Under the pieces are notes generated by a model that was given only the letters and a program-made list of their open reading frames with translations, did not search any database and was not told where the DNA came from. The translations under genes and the position numbers were made by a program. Source: DATFWC01 sp045801465 (GTDB lineage Bacteria; Pseudomonadota; Alphaproteobacteria; Rhizobiales; Xanthobacteraceae). From it: a stretch of 32,799 nt of DNA. The stretch covers positions 1-32,799 of the forward strand of contig JBJMSU010000154.1 in assembly GCA_045801465.1 (NCBI GenBank), written 5' to 3'. Positions 15,497-24,460 of the stretch are shown piece by piece (the stretch's first letter is position 1; every line of letters starts with the position of its first letter).

Positions 15497-17430
15497 TGGA
15501 TTACGCCGAGCGCGCGGCGCGGGCCGACACGTTCCCTAAACTGCTGCGGCTCAATGCCCACCAGTATCCCAGCGACGTCGCCTTTCGCGAGAAGGATTTG
15601 GGGCGCTGGTGCTGCTTCACCTGGTCGGACTACCAGAGCCGTGTGCGCGAATTCGCGCTCGGTCTCGCCGGCCTCGGGATTGGCCGCGGCGACGTCGTTG
15701 CCCTGATCGGCGCTAACCGGCCGGACTGGGTGGCGGGCGAGATCGCCGCGCATGCGGTCGGCGCGATGAGCCTCGGCATGTACCGCGACGCGCTCGACGA
15801 GGAGGTCACCTATCTTCTCCGTTGCGGGGAAGCGAAGCTCGTGTTCGCCGAGGACGAGGAGCAGGTCGAGAAGCTGATTGGTTTGGGCGACCGCATTCCG
15901 AGCGTGCGCCACATCGTCTACTCGGACCCGCGCGGAATGCGCAAATATCAGGACGGCCGGCTCATGCCGGCCGAGCGGCTCGCGTCGCAGGGGCGCGAAC
16001 GGGCTGCCCGCGAGGGCGATCTCTACGATCGTCTGGTGGATGCAACGGACGGCGATGCCGTGGCCGTGCTGTGCACCACCTCCGGCACGACGGCGCATCC
16101 GAAGCTCGCCATGCTGTCGGCCGGACGCCTGTTGCGCCATTGCGCGAGCTATCTGGCCTTCGATCCCAAAGGCCCGGACGACGAGTACGTGTCGGTGCTG
16201 CCGCTGCCGTGGATCATGGAGCAGGTCTATGCCCTCGGGACGGCGCTGCTGTGCCGGATGAAGGTGAACTTCATCGAAGAGCCCGACACGATGATGCACG
16301 ATTTTCGCGAGATCGCTCCAACGTTCGTGCTGTTCGCGCCGCGCGTCTGGGAAGCGATCGCGGCCGACGTCCGTGCCCGCATCATGGACTCCTCGTTTCT
16401 CAAGCAGGCGCTTTACCGGGTTGGCATGACGACGGGACTTGCGGCGCTCGCGCATGGGCGCCATTCGCCGATCGGCGAGGTCGTGCTGTTCCGCGCTCTG
16501 CGCGACCGCCTCGGCTTCAGCCGGCTGCGCTCGGCGGCGACCGGCGGCGCCGCGCTCGGACCCGACACCTTCCGCTTCTTCCGCGCGCTGGGGGTGCCGC
16601 TGCGCCAGCTCTACGGGCAGACGGAGCTGATCGGCGCCTATACGCTGCATCGCGACGGCGAGGTCGACTTCGACTCGGTGGGCGTCGCCTTCGACAACAG
16701 CATCGAGCTGCGAATCGAGGCGCCCGACCCGAATGGCGTGGGCGAGGTCGTCACCCGCCATCCCAACATGTTCCTCGGTTACTACAAGAATCGGGAAGAG
16801 ACTGACGCCGACCTGCGCGACGGCTGGCTGCATACGGGCGACGCGGGATATTTCAATGAAGGCGGACAGCTCGTCATCATCGACCGCATCAGAGACTTGG
16901 CAGCGACCGCACATGGTACCCGCTTCTCGCCGCAGTACATCGAGAACAAACTCAAGTTCTCCCCCTATATCGCCGAGGCGGTGATCCTGGGCGCCGGCCG
17001 CGCCTATCTCGCGGCCATGATCTGCATTCGCTACTCCATCGTCGCCAAGTGGGCCGAGAAGAGCCGCATCTCATTTACGACCTACACCGATCTTGCATCG
17101 CGTCCGGAGGTGTATTCGCTCCTGCGCCGGGAGGTGGAGGCGGTGAACGCCTCGCTGCCGCCGGGCCAGCGGATCGCCAGGTTCCTTCTTCTCTACAAGG
17201 AGCTCGACGCCGACGACGGCGAGCTGACCCGGACCCGGAAGGTGCGCCGCAGCGTCATCGGCGAGAAATACGACGATATCATCCGCGCCATCTACGCGGA
17301 CCGATCCGACATCGACGTCGACACCGTCATCCGTTTCCAGGACGGCACGACTCAGCGCATTCGCACCACGCTTGCGGTCGTGGATCTCGCCGCGAACGAC
17401 GCCGCGTCCCGGCTCGTGGCGGCGGAATGA
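15493..17430 (+). CDS. AMP-forming acyl-CoA ligase within the liv operon
   Basis: A 645-residue ANL-superfamily ligase of long-chain acyl-CoA synthetase length. Motifs in order: the phosphate loop TTSGTTAHPK (195-204), in which the usual glycine before x-P-K is alanine; LYGQTE for the adenine/acyl site; DGWLHTGDAGYF (ribose-binding aspartate); DRIRDLAATAHGTRFSPQYIE; and the C-terminal catalytic lysine region LTRTRKVRR. It would activate a carboxylic acid to its acyl-AMP and then CoA thioester. Both ends overlap neighbours by the ATGA pattern (livG before, livH after), so it belongs to the transporter operon. This suggests that the imported substrate is a fatty or aromatic acid, not an amino acid. 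The exact substrate cannot be read. Confidence 0.92.
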   Translation: MMDYAERAARADTFPKLLRLNAHQYPSDVAFREKDLGRWCCFTWSDYQSRVREFALGLAGLGIGRGDVVALIGANRPDWVAGEIAAHAVGAMSLGMYRDALDEEVTYLLRCGEAKLVFAEDEEQVEKLIGLGDRIPSVRHIVYSDPRGMRKYQDGRLMPAERLASQGRERAAREGDLYDRLVDATDGDAVAVLCTTSGTTAHPKLAMLSAGRLLRHCASYLAFDPKGPDDEYVSVLPLPWIMEQVYALGTALLCRMKVNFIEEPDTMMHDFREIAPTFVLFAPRVWEAIAADVRARIMDSSFLKQALYRVGMTTGLAALAHGRHSPIGEVVLFRALRDRLGFSRLRSAATGGAALGPDTFRFFRALGVPLRQLYGQTELIGAYTLHRDGEVDFDSVGVAFDNSIELRIEAPDPNGVGEVVTRHPNMFLGYYKNREETDADLRDGWLHTGDAGYFNEGGQLVIIDRIRDLAATAHGTRFSPQYIENKLKFSPYIAEAVILGAGRAYLAAMICIRYSIVAKWAEKSRISFTTYTDLASRPEVYSLLRREVEAVNASLPPGQRIARFLLLYKELDADDGELTRTRKVRRSVIGEKYDDIIRAIYADRSDIDVDTVIRFQDGTTQRIRTTLAVVDLAANDAASRLVAAE

Positions 17431-18341
17431 GCACGGGAGCAACGGCGATGAACACGCAGCTCCTGGTCCAGCTCCTCGTCAACGGTCTCGTCGTCGGTAC
17501 GCTCTATGGCGTGGTCGCGATGTCGTTCGTGCTGATCTACAAGGCGACGCAGGTCGTAAATTTCGCGCAAGGCGAATTCCTGCTCATCGGCGCCTGGGTG
17601 TGCTGGTGGCTGCTGACCAAATACCAGCTGCCGTTCCATTGGGGCATGCCGATCACGCTGGCCTTCATGCTCGTGTTCGGGATTGCGCTGCAGGTCTGCC
17701 TGCTGCGCCCGATGATCGGCGAGCCGGTCATCTCCGTCATCATGGTGACGATCGGGCTCTCGACCGTGTTCCAAGCCGCCATGAAATGGATTTTCGGCAC
17801 CAACCTGCAGCCGTTTCCGCCGATCTTCACGTCGCAGAGCGTGAACGTGCTCGGGCTGCAGATGCAGACCGTCTACCTCATGAGCCTGGTCGTGTCCGTG
17901 GTGATGATGGCCGCCATGGCGTGGTTCTTCCACTCGTCGAAGCACGGCCTCGCTATGCGGGCGACCGCGTTCGACCAGCAGGTCGCGCAGTCGCTCGGCA
18001 TCTCGGTGAAGACGGTGTTTGCCATGGCGTGGGCGATCTCGGCGGTGGTCTCCGCGGTCGCCGGCGTCGTCGTGGCGGTCGTCAACGGCGTTTCCGCCGG
18101 GCTCTCCGTCTATGGCATCAAGGTGTTTCCGGCGGTAATCCTGGGCGGCCTCGACAGCATCGGCGGCGCCGTGCTCGGTGGCGTCATCATCGGCCTCCTG
18201 GAAAATCTGGCGCATTTCGTCGACAGCCAGTACCTGCATTGGGGCAATCTCTACGAGATCGCGCCGTTCTATGTCCTTATCGTCATCCTGATGATCAAGC
18301 CGTACGGCCTGTTCGGCACCAAAGACATCGAGCGGGTTTGA
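17427..18341 (+). CDS. livH: branched-chain-type ABC transporter permease (LivH-like)
   Basis: About 304 residues with eight or so membrane helices. The opening LLVQLLVNGLVVGTLYGVVAMSFVLIYKATQVVNFAQGEFLLIGA is the characteristic LivH start, and KVFPAVILGGLDSIGGAVLGGVIIGLLE is the conserved cytoplasmic loop that meets the ATPases. ATG 17427 overlaps the ligase stop (ATGA). A second ATG at 17448, with GGGAG 8 bases before it, would give 297 residues and could be the real start. The product forms a heterodimeric channel with LivM. Confidence 0.94.
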   Translation: MSTGATAMNTQLLVQLLVNGLVVGTLYGVVAMSFVLIYKATQVVNFAQGEFLLIGAWVCWWLLTKYQLPFHWGMPITLAFMLVFGIALQVCLLRPMIGEPVISVIMVTIGLSTVFQAAMKWIFGTNLQPFPPIFTSQSVNVLGLQMQTVYLMSLVVSVVMMAAMAWFFHSSKHGLAMRATAFDQQVAQSLGISVKTVFAMAWAISAVVSAVAGVVVAVVNGVSAGLSVYGIKVFPAVILGGLDSIGGAVLGGVIIGLLENLAHFVDSQYLHWGNLYEIAPFYVLIVILMIKPYGLFGTKDIERV

Positions 18342-18354
18342 GGGATTGGCGCTG

Positions 18355-19428
18355 ATGACCGCTCAGAGCCTTCTTCCGGCCGGCGATTTCCGCACCACCT
18401 ACGCGGCGGACACGACCATCTTCCCGACCGCGATGGGCCGCTATGTGGCGATCGCGAGCATCATCCTGCTGTCAGGCGCGCCGCTCGTGCTCAGCCAGTA
18501 CTGGCTCAGCATCCTCATCCAGATCGGCTATCTCGGCATCGCCGCGCTCGGGCTCAATATCCTGGTCGGCTTCACCGGCCAGATCTCGATCGGTCACGCG
18601 GCTTTCTTCGGCCTCGGCGCCTTCACCTCCGCGTACTTGAGCTCGAAGCTGCCGATCCCGGTGTTCCTCTCCATCCCGCTCGCGGCGGTCGTGACCGCGG
18701 CCGTCGGACTGATCTTCGGATTGCCGGCCGCGCGGCTGAAGGGCCTCTATCTCGCGATCGCCACGCTGGCGGCGCAGTACATCCTGCTCGACTTTTTCTC
18801 GCGCGCGGAATGGTTCACCGGCGGCGTCGTGCCGGCCAGCGCCGCACCGTTCACGCTGTTCGGCCATGCCTTGCGCGGCGACCGCCAGTATTTCTACGTC
18901 GTTCTCGCCTACACGGTGGTCTGCTATCTGCTCGTCACCAACCTCATGCGCACGCGCGACGGCCGCGCCCTCATCGCGGTCCGCGACCACTATCTCTCGG
19001 CCGAGATCATGGGCATCAATCTGACGAAGTATCGCACGCTGTCGTTCGGGCTCGCCGCCTTCTTCGCCGGGATCGGCGGCGCGCTCTATGCGCATTACCA
19101 GGAAGTCGTCTCCAACGAGGGCTTCACGATCGACCGCTCGATCCTGTTCCTCGCCATGGTCATCATCGGCGGCTTAGGCTCGATCATGGGAACGTTGATG
19201 GGCACTGCCTTCATGGTCCTGCTCCCCGAGGCGATGGAAGGCTTAAGCGCTCTCGTGCGCGGCAGCCCGATCGATCAGGCATTGGCGCTCAAGAACAACA
19301 TCGCCTTCCTGCGCGAGATCGCGATCGGCCTCGTCATCGTGCTGTTCCTCGTCTTCGAGCCCGACGGGCTTGCCCATCGCTGGCGACGGATCAAAGCCTA
19401 CTGGAAACTCTACCCGTTCTCCTATTGA
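18355..19428 (+). CDS. livM: branched-chain-type ABC transporter permease (LivM-like)
   Basis: A 357-residue membrane protein with a typical LivM layout. A hydrophilic N-terminal stretch is followed by QIGYLGIAALGLNILVGFTGQISIGHAAFFGLGAF, and then FGLPAARLKGLYLAIATLAAQYI. The EAA-like loop reads AVRDHYLSAEIMGINLTKYRTLSFGLAAFFAGIGGALYAH, and GGLGSIMGTLMGTAF lies near the end. ATG 18355 is chosen because GAGGGA at 18340-18345 lies 9 bases upstream; the in-frame TTG at 18346 has no site. It is 13 bases after livH and 39 bases before the binding-protein gene. Confidence 0.95.
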   Translation: MTAQSLLPAGDFRTTYAADTTIFPTAMGRYVAIASIILLSGAPLVLSQYWLSILIQIGYLGIAALGLNILVGFTGQISIGHAAFFGLGAFTSAYLSSKLPIPVFLSIPLAAVVTAAVGLIFGLPAARLKGLYLAIATLAAQYILLDFFSRAEWFTGGVVPASAAPFTLFGHALRGDRQYFYVVLAYTVVCYLLVTNLMRTRDGRALIAVRDHYLSAEIMGINLTKYRTLSFGLAAFFAGIGGALYAHYQEVVSNEGFTIDRSILFLAMVIIGGLGSIMGTLMGTAFMVLLPEAMEGLSALVRGSPIDQALALKNNIAFLREIAIGLVIVLFLVFEPDGLAHRWRRIKAYWKLYPFSY

Positions 19429-19467
19429 CTGGAACGACCTCAAGAAACGGACGCAGAAGGAATCCCG

Positions 19468-20745
19468 ATGATGAAAAGCGCACTCTTGCGGGGCGTTGCG
19501 ACGGCTTTGCTGCTGGCGGCGGCGAGCGCCGCGGCCGACGCTCAGATCGCGGTCGGCCATCTTGCCGACTATTCCGGCGCCACGGCGGACGTCGGCGTGC
19601 CGTTCGGCCAGGGCACGGCCGACGCCATGGCTTTCGTCAATCAGAAAGGCGGCGTGAACGGCACCAAAGTCAATGTCGACACGGTCGACTACGGCTATCA
19701 GGTGCCGCGCGCGGTGAGCCAGTACAAGAAATGGGTCGGCGACAAGGTCGCGGCCATTCTCGGCTGGGGCACTGCCGATACCGAGGCGCTCACCGGCTTC
19801 GTGGCGCAGGACCAGATCCCCTATGTCTCGGCATCCTATGCGGCGGCACTGACCGATCCCAGCGGCGCCAGCGGCAAGGCAAAGCCGGCGCCATACAATT
19901 TCTTCTACGGTCCAAGCTACTCGGACTCGCTGCGCGCGATGCTGACCTGGGCGGCGCAGGATTGGAAGGCGAAGGGCAAGCCGGGTAAGCCGAAATTCGT
20001 CCACATGGGCGCAAACCATCCGTATCCCAATGCGCCCAAGGAGGCCGGCGAGGCGCTCGCCAAGGAGCTCGGCTTCGACGTCCTGCCACCGGTCCAGTTC
20101 GCGCTCACCCCCGGCGACTACACGGCGCAGTGCCTGACGTTGAAGAACTCCGGCGCGAACTACGCGTATCTCGGCAATACCGCCGGCTCCAACATCTCGG
20201 TGCTCAAAGCCTGCAAGAACGTCGGAACCGAGGTGCAGTTCCTCGGCAACGTCTGGGGGATGGACGAGAACGCCGCCAAAGCCGCCGGCGAGGCTGCCGA
20301 TGGCGTCGTGTTTCCATTGCGCACGGCCGTCATCTGGGGCGGTGATGCGCCCGGCATGAAAACGTTGATGGAGGTCTCGAAAATCTCCGATGCCGCCGGC
20401 ACGGCGTATCGACCCGTGCACTACGTGGCCGCGGTCTGCGCTGCCATGTATCTCAAGGAAGCCATGGATTGGGCCGGCAAGAACGGCGGCGTCACCGGGC
20501 CCAACGTGAAGAAGGGCTTCTATCAGAAGAAGGACTGGGTGCCGGCGGGCATGGAGGGCGTGTGCAATCCTTCGACCTGGAGCGAAACCGACCACCGTTC
20601 GACGCTGACGGTGAGCCTCTATCGCACCAAGGTGTCCGGCGCGACGGATGCGCCGCTCGGCGATCTCATCAAGAACGGCACGATCAAGCTCGAGAAGGTG
20701 ACGACCATCGACCTGCCGCGCAAGCCCGAGTGGCGCGGCTGGTGA
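19468..20745 (+). CDS. ABC transporter substrate-binding protein, LivK/Peripla_BP_6 type
   Basis: A 425-residue periplasmic protein. The signal peptide (MMKSALLRGVATALLLAAASAAADA) probably ends before QIAVGHL. The mature start (IAVGHLADYSGATADVGVPFGQGTADAMAFVNQKGGVNG) and the central FALTPGDYTAQCLTLKNSGANYAYLGN fit the class I receptor fold of branched-chain-type importers. It is longer than classical LivK (about 370 residues) and shows features I associate with receptors for aromatic or fatty acids, which fits the ligase in the operon. A clear GAAGGAA precedes the ATG. The substrate is not determined. Confidence 0.92.
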   Translation: MMKSALLRGVATALLLAAASAAADAQIAVGHLADYSGATADVGVPFGQGTADAMAFVNQKGGVNGTKVNVDTVDYGYQVPRAVSQYKKWVGDKVAAILGWGTADTEALTGFVAQDQIPYVSASYAAALTDPSGASGKAKPAPYNFFYGPSYSDSLRAMLTWAAQDWKAKGKPGKPKFVHMGANHPYPNAPKEAGEALAKELGFDVLPPVQFALTPGDYTAQCLTLKNSGANYAYLGNTAGSNISVLKACKNVGTEVQFLGNVWGMDENAAKAAGEAADGVVFPLRTAVIWGGDAPGMKTLMEVSKISDAAGTAYRPVHYVAAVCAAMYLKEAMDWAGKNGGVTGPNVKKGFYQKKDWVPAGMEGVCNPSTWSETDHRSTLTVSLYRTKVSGATDAPLGDLIKNGTIKLEKVTTIDLPRKPEWRGW

Positions 20746-20752
20746 TATTCCG

Positions 20753-20917
20753 CCCTCGTCCTGAGGAGGCCGCGTTAGCGGCCGTCTCGAAGGATGGGGC
20801 GGCCCGACCCTTGCCCTTCGAGACGCCGCCACCCAAGTCGGCTGTTGCCGACTTGGGCAGCCTAAGCTGCCGATCTCGGGTAAACCCGAGATCGGTGGCG
20901 GCTCCTCAGGGTGAGGA
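20753..20917. repeat. multi-hairpin palindromic intergenic repeat
   Basis: Nearly all of the space between the binding-protein gene and livF folds on itself. Outer arms 20754-20768 and 20902-20916 pair at 13 of 15 positions. Inside are a GGCCGC/GCGGCC hairpin (20768-20783), a 10-base stem GTCTCGAAGG/CCTTCGAGAC (20784-20793 and 20815-20824), and a closing stem GCCGCCAC/GTGGCGGC (20825-20832 and 20895-20902). That stem encloses three more hairpins: 20832-20857 (11 bp, loop TGTT), 20857-20870 (5 bp) and 20870-20895 (11 bp, loop TAAA). The pieces CCTGAGGAG...TCTCGAAGGATG and GATCTCGGGTAAACCCGAGATC resemble dispersed repeats I recall from Bradyrhizobium-type genomes. No coding potential is proposed. 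Confidence 0.85.
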
Positions 20918-20956
20918 ATAAGGCGCAGCGCGCTGCCGACAATGGCGTGGTTGAGC

Positions 20957-21793
<837 letters not shown>

Positions 21794-22013
21794 CGGACGC
21801 CTGCGGCGCATCGGAGGAGCTGTTCGCTCCGTTCCGCCCGGATCAACGCGTGTTGGTGAACCCGGCATGGATCGCTGCGCTGCGGTAGCACTTGCACTCG
21901 CCGAAGATCTGGCACGCAAGATCGGCTCGGCTCAGCGGATCGGCCCCAAGGCCCGCAGCCGATTCTGTCCGCAGCTGGGTGAGAGGTGCCGAGCGCCGAT
22001 CTGCCTGTGCAGG

Positions 22014-22220
22014 CTATGCGATGATATCGGGCGTGAGCTGGTCCTCGATGAAGGTGATGCGGTCGCGCAGCTGCAGCTTGCGTTTCTTAAGCCGCTGAAT
22101 CTGCAGGCGATCCCGACCCGGAGCGTTCTCCAGCGCCTCGATCGCGGCATCCAGGTCCCGGTGCTCCTGCATCAGGCGCGCCAGCGTGGCCCGAAGCTCG
22201 CGTTCTTCGTCTTGCGTCAT
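22014..22220 (-). CDS. DUF465 (YdcH-like) small coiled-coil protein
   Basis: A 68-residue protein, charged and helical throughout. MTQDEERELRATLARLMQEHRDLDAAIEAL and LQIQRLKKRKLQLRDRITFIEDQL show the DUF465 pattern: a [LM]..[EQ]HR.L[DE]..I opening, then L.I..LK[KR].KL.L.D.I. Function is unknown. A second member of the family is encoded divergently at 22437. The 220 bases between livF and this gene hold no gene I can support. Confidence 0.85.
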   Translation of the reverse strand: MTQDEERELRATLARLMQEHRDLDAAIEALENAPGRDRLQIQRLKKRKLQLRDRITFIEDQLTPDIIA

Positions 22221-22375
22221 TGCGGTCGCTTGGTGGGAGTGACAAGTTGCCGCCCTGCCGCCGCGTCAATCCCTCCGGAAGTATCGCTTTTGCGGGCTCC
22301 GGCTTCAAGCGAATGCTGATGAGGAATTTGCGTTCCGGCGATTTTGCTGCGGTGCAAAAGCGAACCAAAGTCGAC

Positions 22376-22405
22376 TTGCAGGTCGATTTGTGACATAATT
22401 AGTTA
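22376..22405 (+). promoter_or_regulatory. candidate promoter of the second DUF465 gene
   Basis: TTGCAG (22376-22381) and TAGTTA (22400-22405) are 18 bases apart in a locally AT-rich stretch before the gene. The -35 lies inside an imperfect palindrome, TCGAC-N6-GTCGA (22371-22386). The -10 match is moderate. Confidence 0.35.
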
Positions 22406-22436
22406 GTCAGGCCAAATACCTGAGGAGACCTCCCAC

Positions 22437-22622
22437 ATGTCCATCCAAACGCATCTTGCGGAGCTGGAACGGCGGCATCGGGCGCTCGAGGACGAAATCG
22501 CCGAGGCGCTGGCGCATCCGTCAACCGACGACCTCAAAATCGCCGAGTTGAAGCGCCGCAAGTTGCAAGTGAAGGACCAGCTCGCGCGCCTGCGGCAGGA
22601 AGCCGGCGCCAGCGTCCACTGA
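22437..22622 (+). CDS. DUF465 (YdcH-like) small coiled-coil protein
   Basis: A 61-residue charged helical protein (MSIQTHLAELERRHRALEDEIAEAL... DLKIAELKRRKLQVKDQLARL). The spacing of H-R-A-L-[ED]-x-x-I and L-K-x-x-K-L-x-x-K-D matches DUF465 and its divergent neighbour at 22014. GAGGAGA lies about 10 bases before the ATG, and a strong terminator follows, so it is a single-gene unit. Function is unknown. Confidence 0.87.
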   Translation: MSIQTHLAELERRHRALEDEIAEALAHPSTDDLKIAELKRRKLQVKDQLARLRQEAGASVH

Positions 22623-22663
22623 GCGCGCTGCTCGCTCGATCGTTGTTGTTTCCCGAGTTTTGA

Positions 22664-22704
22664 GCCACCGGCCCGCACCGGAGCCGGTGGCTTTTTCTTT
22701 TTTT
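22664..22704 (+). terminator. rho-independent terminator
   Basis: A perfect 9-base stem, GCCACCGGC (22664-22672) and GCCGGTGGC (22683-22691), is followed at once by TTTTTCTTTTTTT. It ends the DUF465 gene and insulates the receptor gene that follows. Confidence 0.92.
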
Positions 22705-22754
22705 GCCGCCGCGGCATGATCGGGCCGGCCGTGACACGGAATGGGAGCTTTGCG

Positions 22755-23729
22755 ATGCCGACGCGGATGATCCTTCTCGCAGTGGCCGCCGTTGGGACCC
22801 TCGGATTCGGGCTCCCTGGCGCCGCCCAGACCTATCCGACCCGCACCGTCAGCCTCATCGTGCCATACCCGCCCGGCGGCGGTGTCGACGCCATGGCGCG
22901 GGTGGTTGCCGAGAAGCTTGGCGCCGCGCTCGGCCAGCAGGTAATGGTCGATAACCGCGCCGGCGGCTCCGGGCTGGTCGGGACCCGTGCCGCCGCGCGC
23001 AGCACGCCTGATGGGCATACGTTGTTTCTCGGTCATACCGGCTCGATCGCGATCAATCCCAGCCTCTATGCCAATGCGGGCTTCGATCCGCGCCGGGATT
23101 TCGCGCCGATCGGATTGATCGCCACGATGCCGGTCGCGCTGCTCGCCAATCCGGCGTTCCCGGCCAAGACCATCGCCGATGTGGTCGCGATCGCGAAACA
23201 AGAGGGCGCGAAGCTGAACATCGGGACGTCGGCCGTGGGCACCGGCGGCTATCTCTCGGCCGAGCTGTTCAAGTCGATCACCAACACCGACGCCACCATC
23301 ATCCCGTACAAGGGAACCGGGCAGGTGATGAATGACCTGGTGGGCGGCCACGTGCCGATCGCGTTCGGCGTGCTGCCGCCGGCGCTCGGCAATCTCCAGG
23401 CCGGCACGTTGCGGGCGATTGCGGTCTTTGGCGACAAGCGTTTCAGCCTGCTCCCCGACGTGCCGACGGCGAATGAGTCCGGGCTGCCGGGGTTCGAATC
23501 GGTGCTGCACTATGGCCTGCTCGCGCCCGCCGGCACGCCGCCGCCGATCATCGAGCGCCTCAACAAGGAGCTGCGGGCGCTGGTGACCAGCGACGAGGTG
23601 AAGAAGCGCATTCATGCGGAAGGCGGCGACCCGCTCGCTTCGACGCCGGAGGAATATGCCGCCGACATCGATCGCGAGGAGACCAAGTGGGCAGGCCTGA
23701 TCCGGAAGCTCCATCTGAAGGTGGAGTGA
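22755..23729 (+). CDS. Bug/tripartite tricarboxylate transporter-type receptor
   Basis: A 324-residue periplasmic solute receptor. The signal peptide (MPTRMILLAVAAVGTLGFGLPGAAQ) is followed by the family opening TYPTRTVSLIVPYPPGGGVDAMARVVAEKL and VDNRAGGSGLVGTRAAA. ATIIPYKGTGQVMNDLVGGHVPIAF and LPDVPTANESGLPGF complete the Bug pattern. ATG 22755 is chosen because GGGAG lies 7 bases upstream. These receptors bind small carboxylates and often exist in large numbers without linked membrane genes, as here. Its stop overlaps the start of a damaged second receptor (TGATG). Confidence 0.93.
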   Translation: MPTRMILLAVAAVGTLGFGLPGAAQTYPTRTVSLIVPYPPGGGVDAMARVVAEKLGAALGQQVMVDNRAGGSGLVGTRAAARSTPDGHTLFLGHTGSIAINPSLYANAGFDPRRDFAPIGLIATMPVALLANPAFPAKTIADVVAIAKQEGAKLNIGTSAVGTGGYLSAELFKSITNTDATIIPYKGTGQVMNDLVGGHVPIAFGVLPPALGNLQAGTLRAIAVFGDKRFSLLPDVPTANESGLPGFESVLHYGLLAPAGTPPPIIERLNKELRALVTSDEVKKRIHAEGGDPLASTPEEYAADIDREETKWAGLIRKLHLKVE

Positions 23730-24084
23730 TGCGCACCGGCGCATTTCCGGCGCGCGCCGTCGCACGAATCGCCGCGACGGCCGTGATCGCGGCGGGCTGT
23801 CTGGGCGCCGTGAACGCGGCCGCCCAGGACTATCCGTCCCGCCCGATCATGCTGGTCGTCCCCTTCGCGCCGGGTGGCGGCAACGACACGCTGGCGCGGC
23901 TCACTGCGCAGCATATGAGCAAGGCGCGGCGCTCGCCAATCCGGAGATCCGTGCACGCATTGCCGACGACGGCGGCGATCCGATCGGCTCGAGCCCCGAG
24001 GAGCACGCCGCGGACATTGACCGCGAGGAGACCAAGTGGGGCGGCCTGGTACGCCGGCTCGGACTGCGCGCGGAAGGCGGCTAG
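23729..24084 (+). pseudogene. Bug-type receptor with a large internal deletion and frameshift
   Basis: The first 66 codons (23729-23926) encode a normal receptor start: a signal peptide, then QDYPSRPIMLVVPFAPGGGNDTLARLTAQHMSKA. The sequence then jumps, in a different frame, to a receptor C-terminus, ALANPEIRARIADDGGDP ... SSPEEHAADIDREETKWGGL, ending at TAG 24082-24084. The intact neighbour ends almost identically (STPEEYAADIDREETKWAGLI). About 620 bases of the middle are missing and the two parts are out of register, so no functional protein can be made. The break falls at about 23921-23931. Confidence 0.88.
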
Positions 24085-24131
24085 GTTTGAAGCGGGGCGC
24101 CCAACGTCGTTGCGGATCGCCCAGCTTTCGC

Positions 24132-24449
24132 TCACGTCATCGGCAAGGTGGGTATTTTCTTCAGCTCGCTGGCGAGTGCGCGCTCCACGTGCCAGGTATC
24201 GTAGGCAGCCTGCATGCGAAGCCAGGGGCCCGCGCCGTCCCCGAACAGCTTGCCGAGACGAACCGCCACGGACGGCGAGACCGGCTTGCGCTCTTCAAGA
24301 ATGTCGTAAAGGTGCTGGCGCGAAATGCCGAGCAGGCCTGAGATCTCGGTCTTCGTCTTGCCCGTCGCCGGGATCACGTCTTCGCGCAATAGTTCTCCCG
24401 GATGTGTCGGGCACCGCTTCGGGTCGCGGCGGGCGGCGTACTCGATCAT
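24132..24449 (-). CDS. higA: HigA-family antitoxin
   Basis: A 105-residue DNA-binding antitoxin. The N-terminal HPGELLREDVIPA block followed by the helix-turn-helix KTEISGLLGISRQHLYDILEERKPVSPSVAVRLGKLFG is the HigA/VapI addiction-module signature. The ATG has AGAGGTGA just upstream. It begins 11 bases after the higB stop on the same strand. HigA binds and neutralises HigB and represses the shared promoter; a palindrome suited to this lies before higB. Confidence 0.93.
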   Translation of the reverse strand: MIEYAARRDPKRCPTHPGELLREDVIPATGKTKTEISGLLGISRQHLYDILEERKPVSPSVAVRLGKLFGDGAGPWLRMQAAYDTWHVERALASELKKIPTLPMT

Positions 24450-24460
24450 TTATTCACCTC

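Noticed and set aside
20825..20902. A tRNA gene suggested by the cloverleaf-like fold
   Set aside because: Arm lengths and loops do not fit a tRNA: 11-bp stems with 4-base loops, no 7-base anticodon loop, no TTC-type arm and no D-loop pattern.
21794..22013. A small gene between livF and the DUF465 gene
   Set aside because: Short frames exist but none has both a ribosome site and a recognisable protein pattern.
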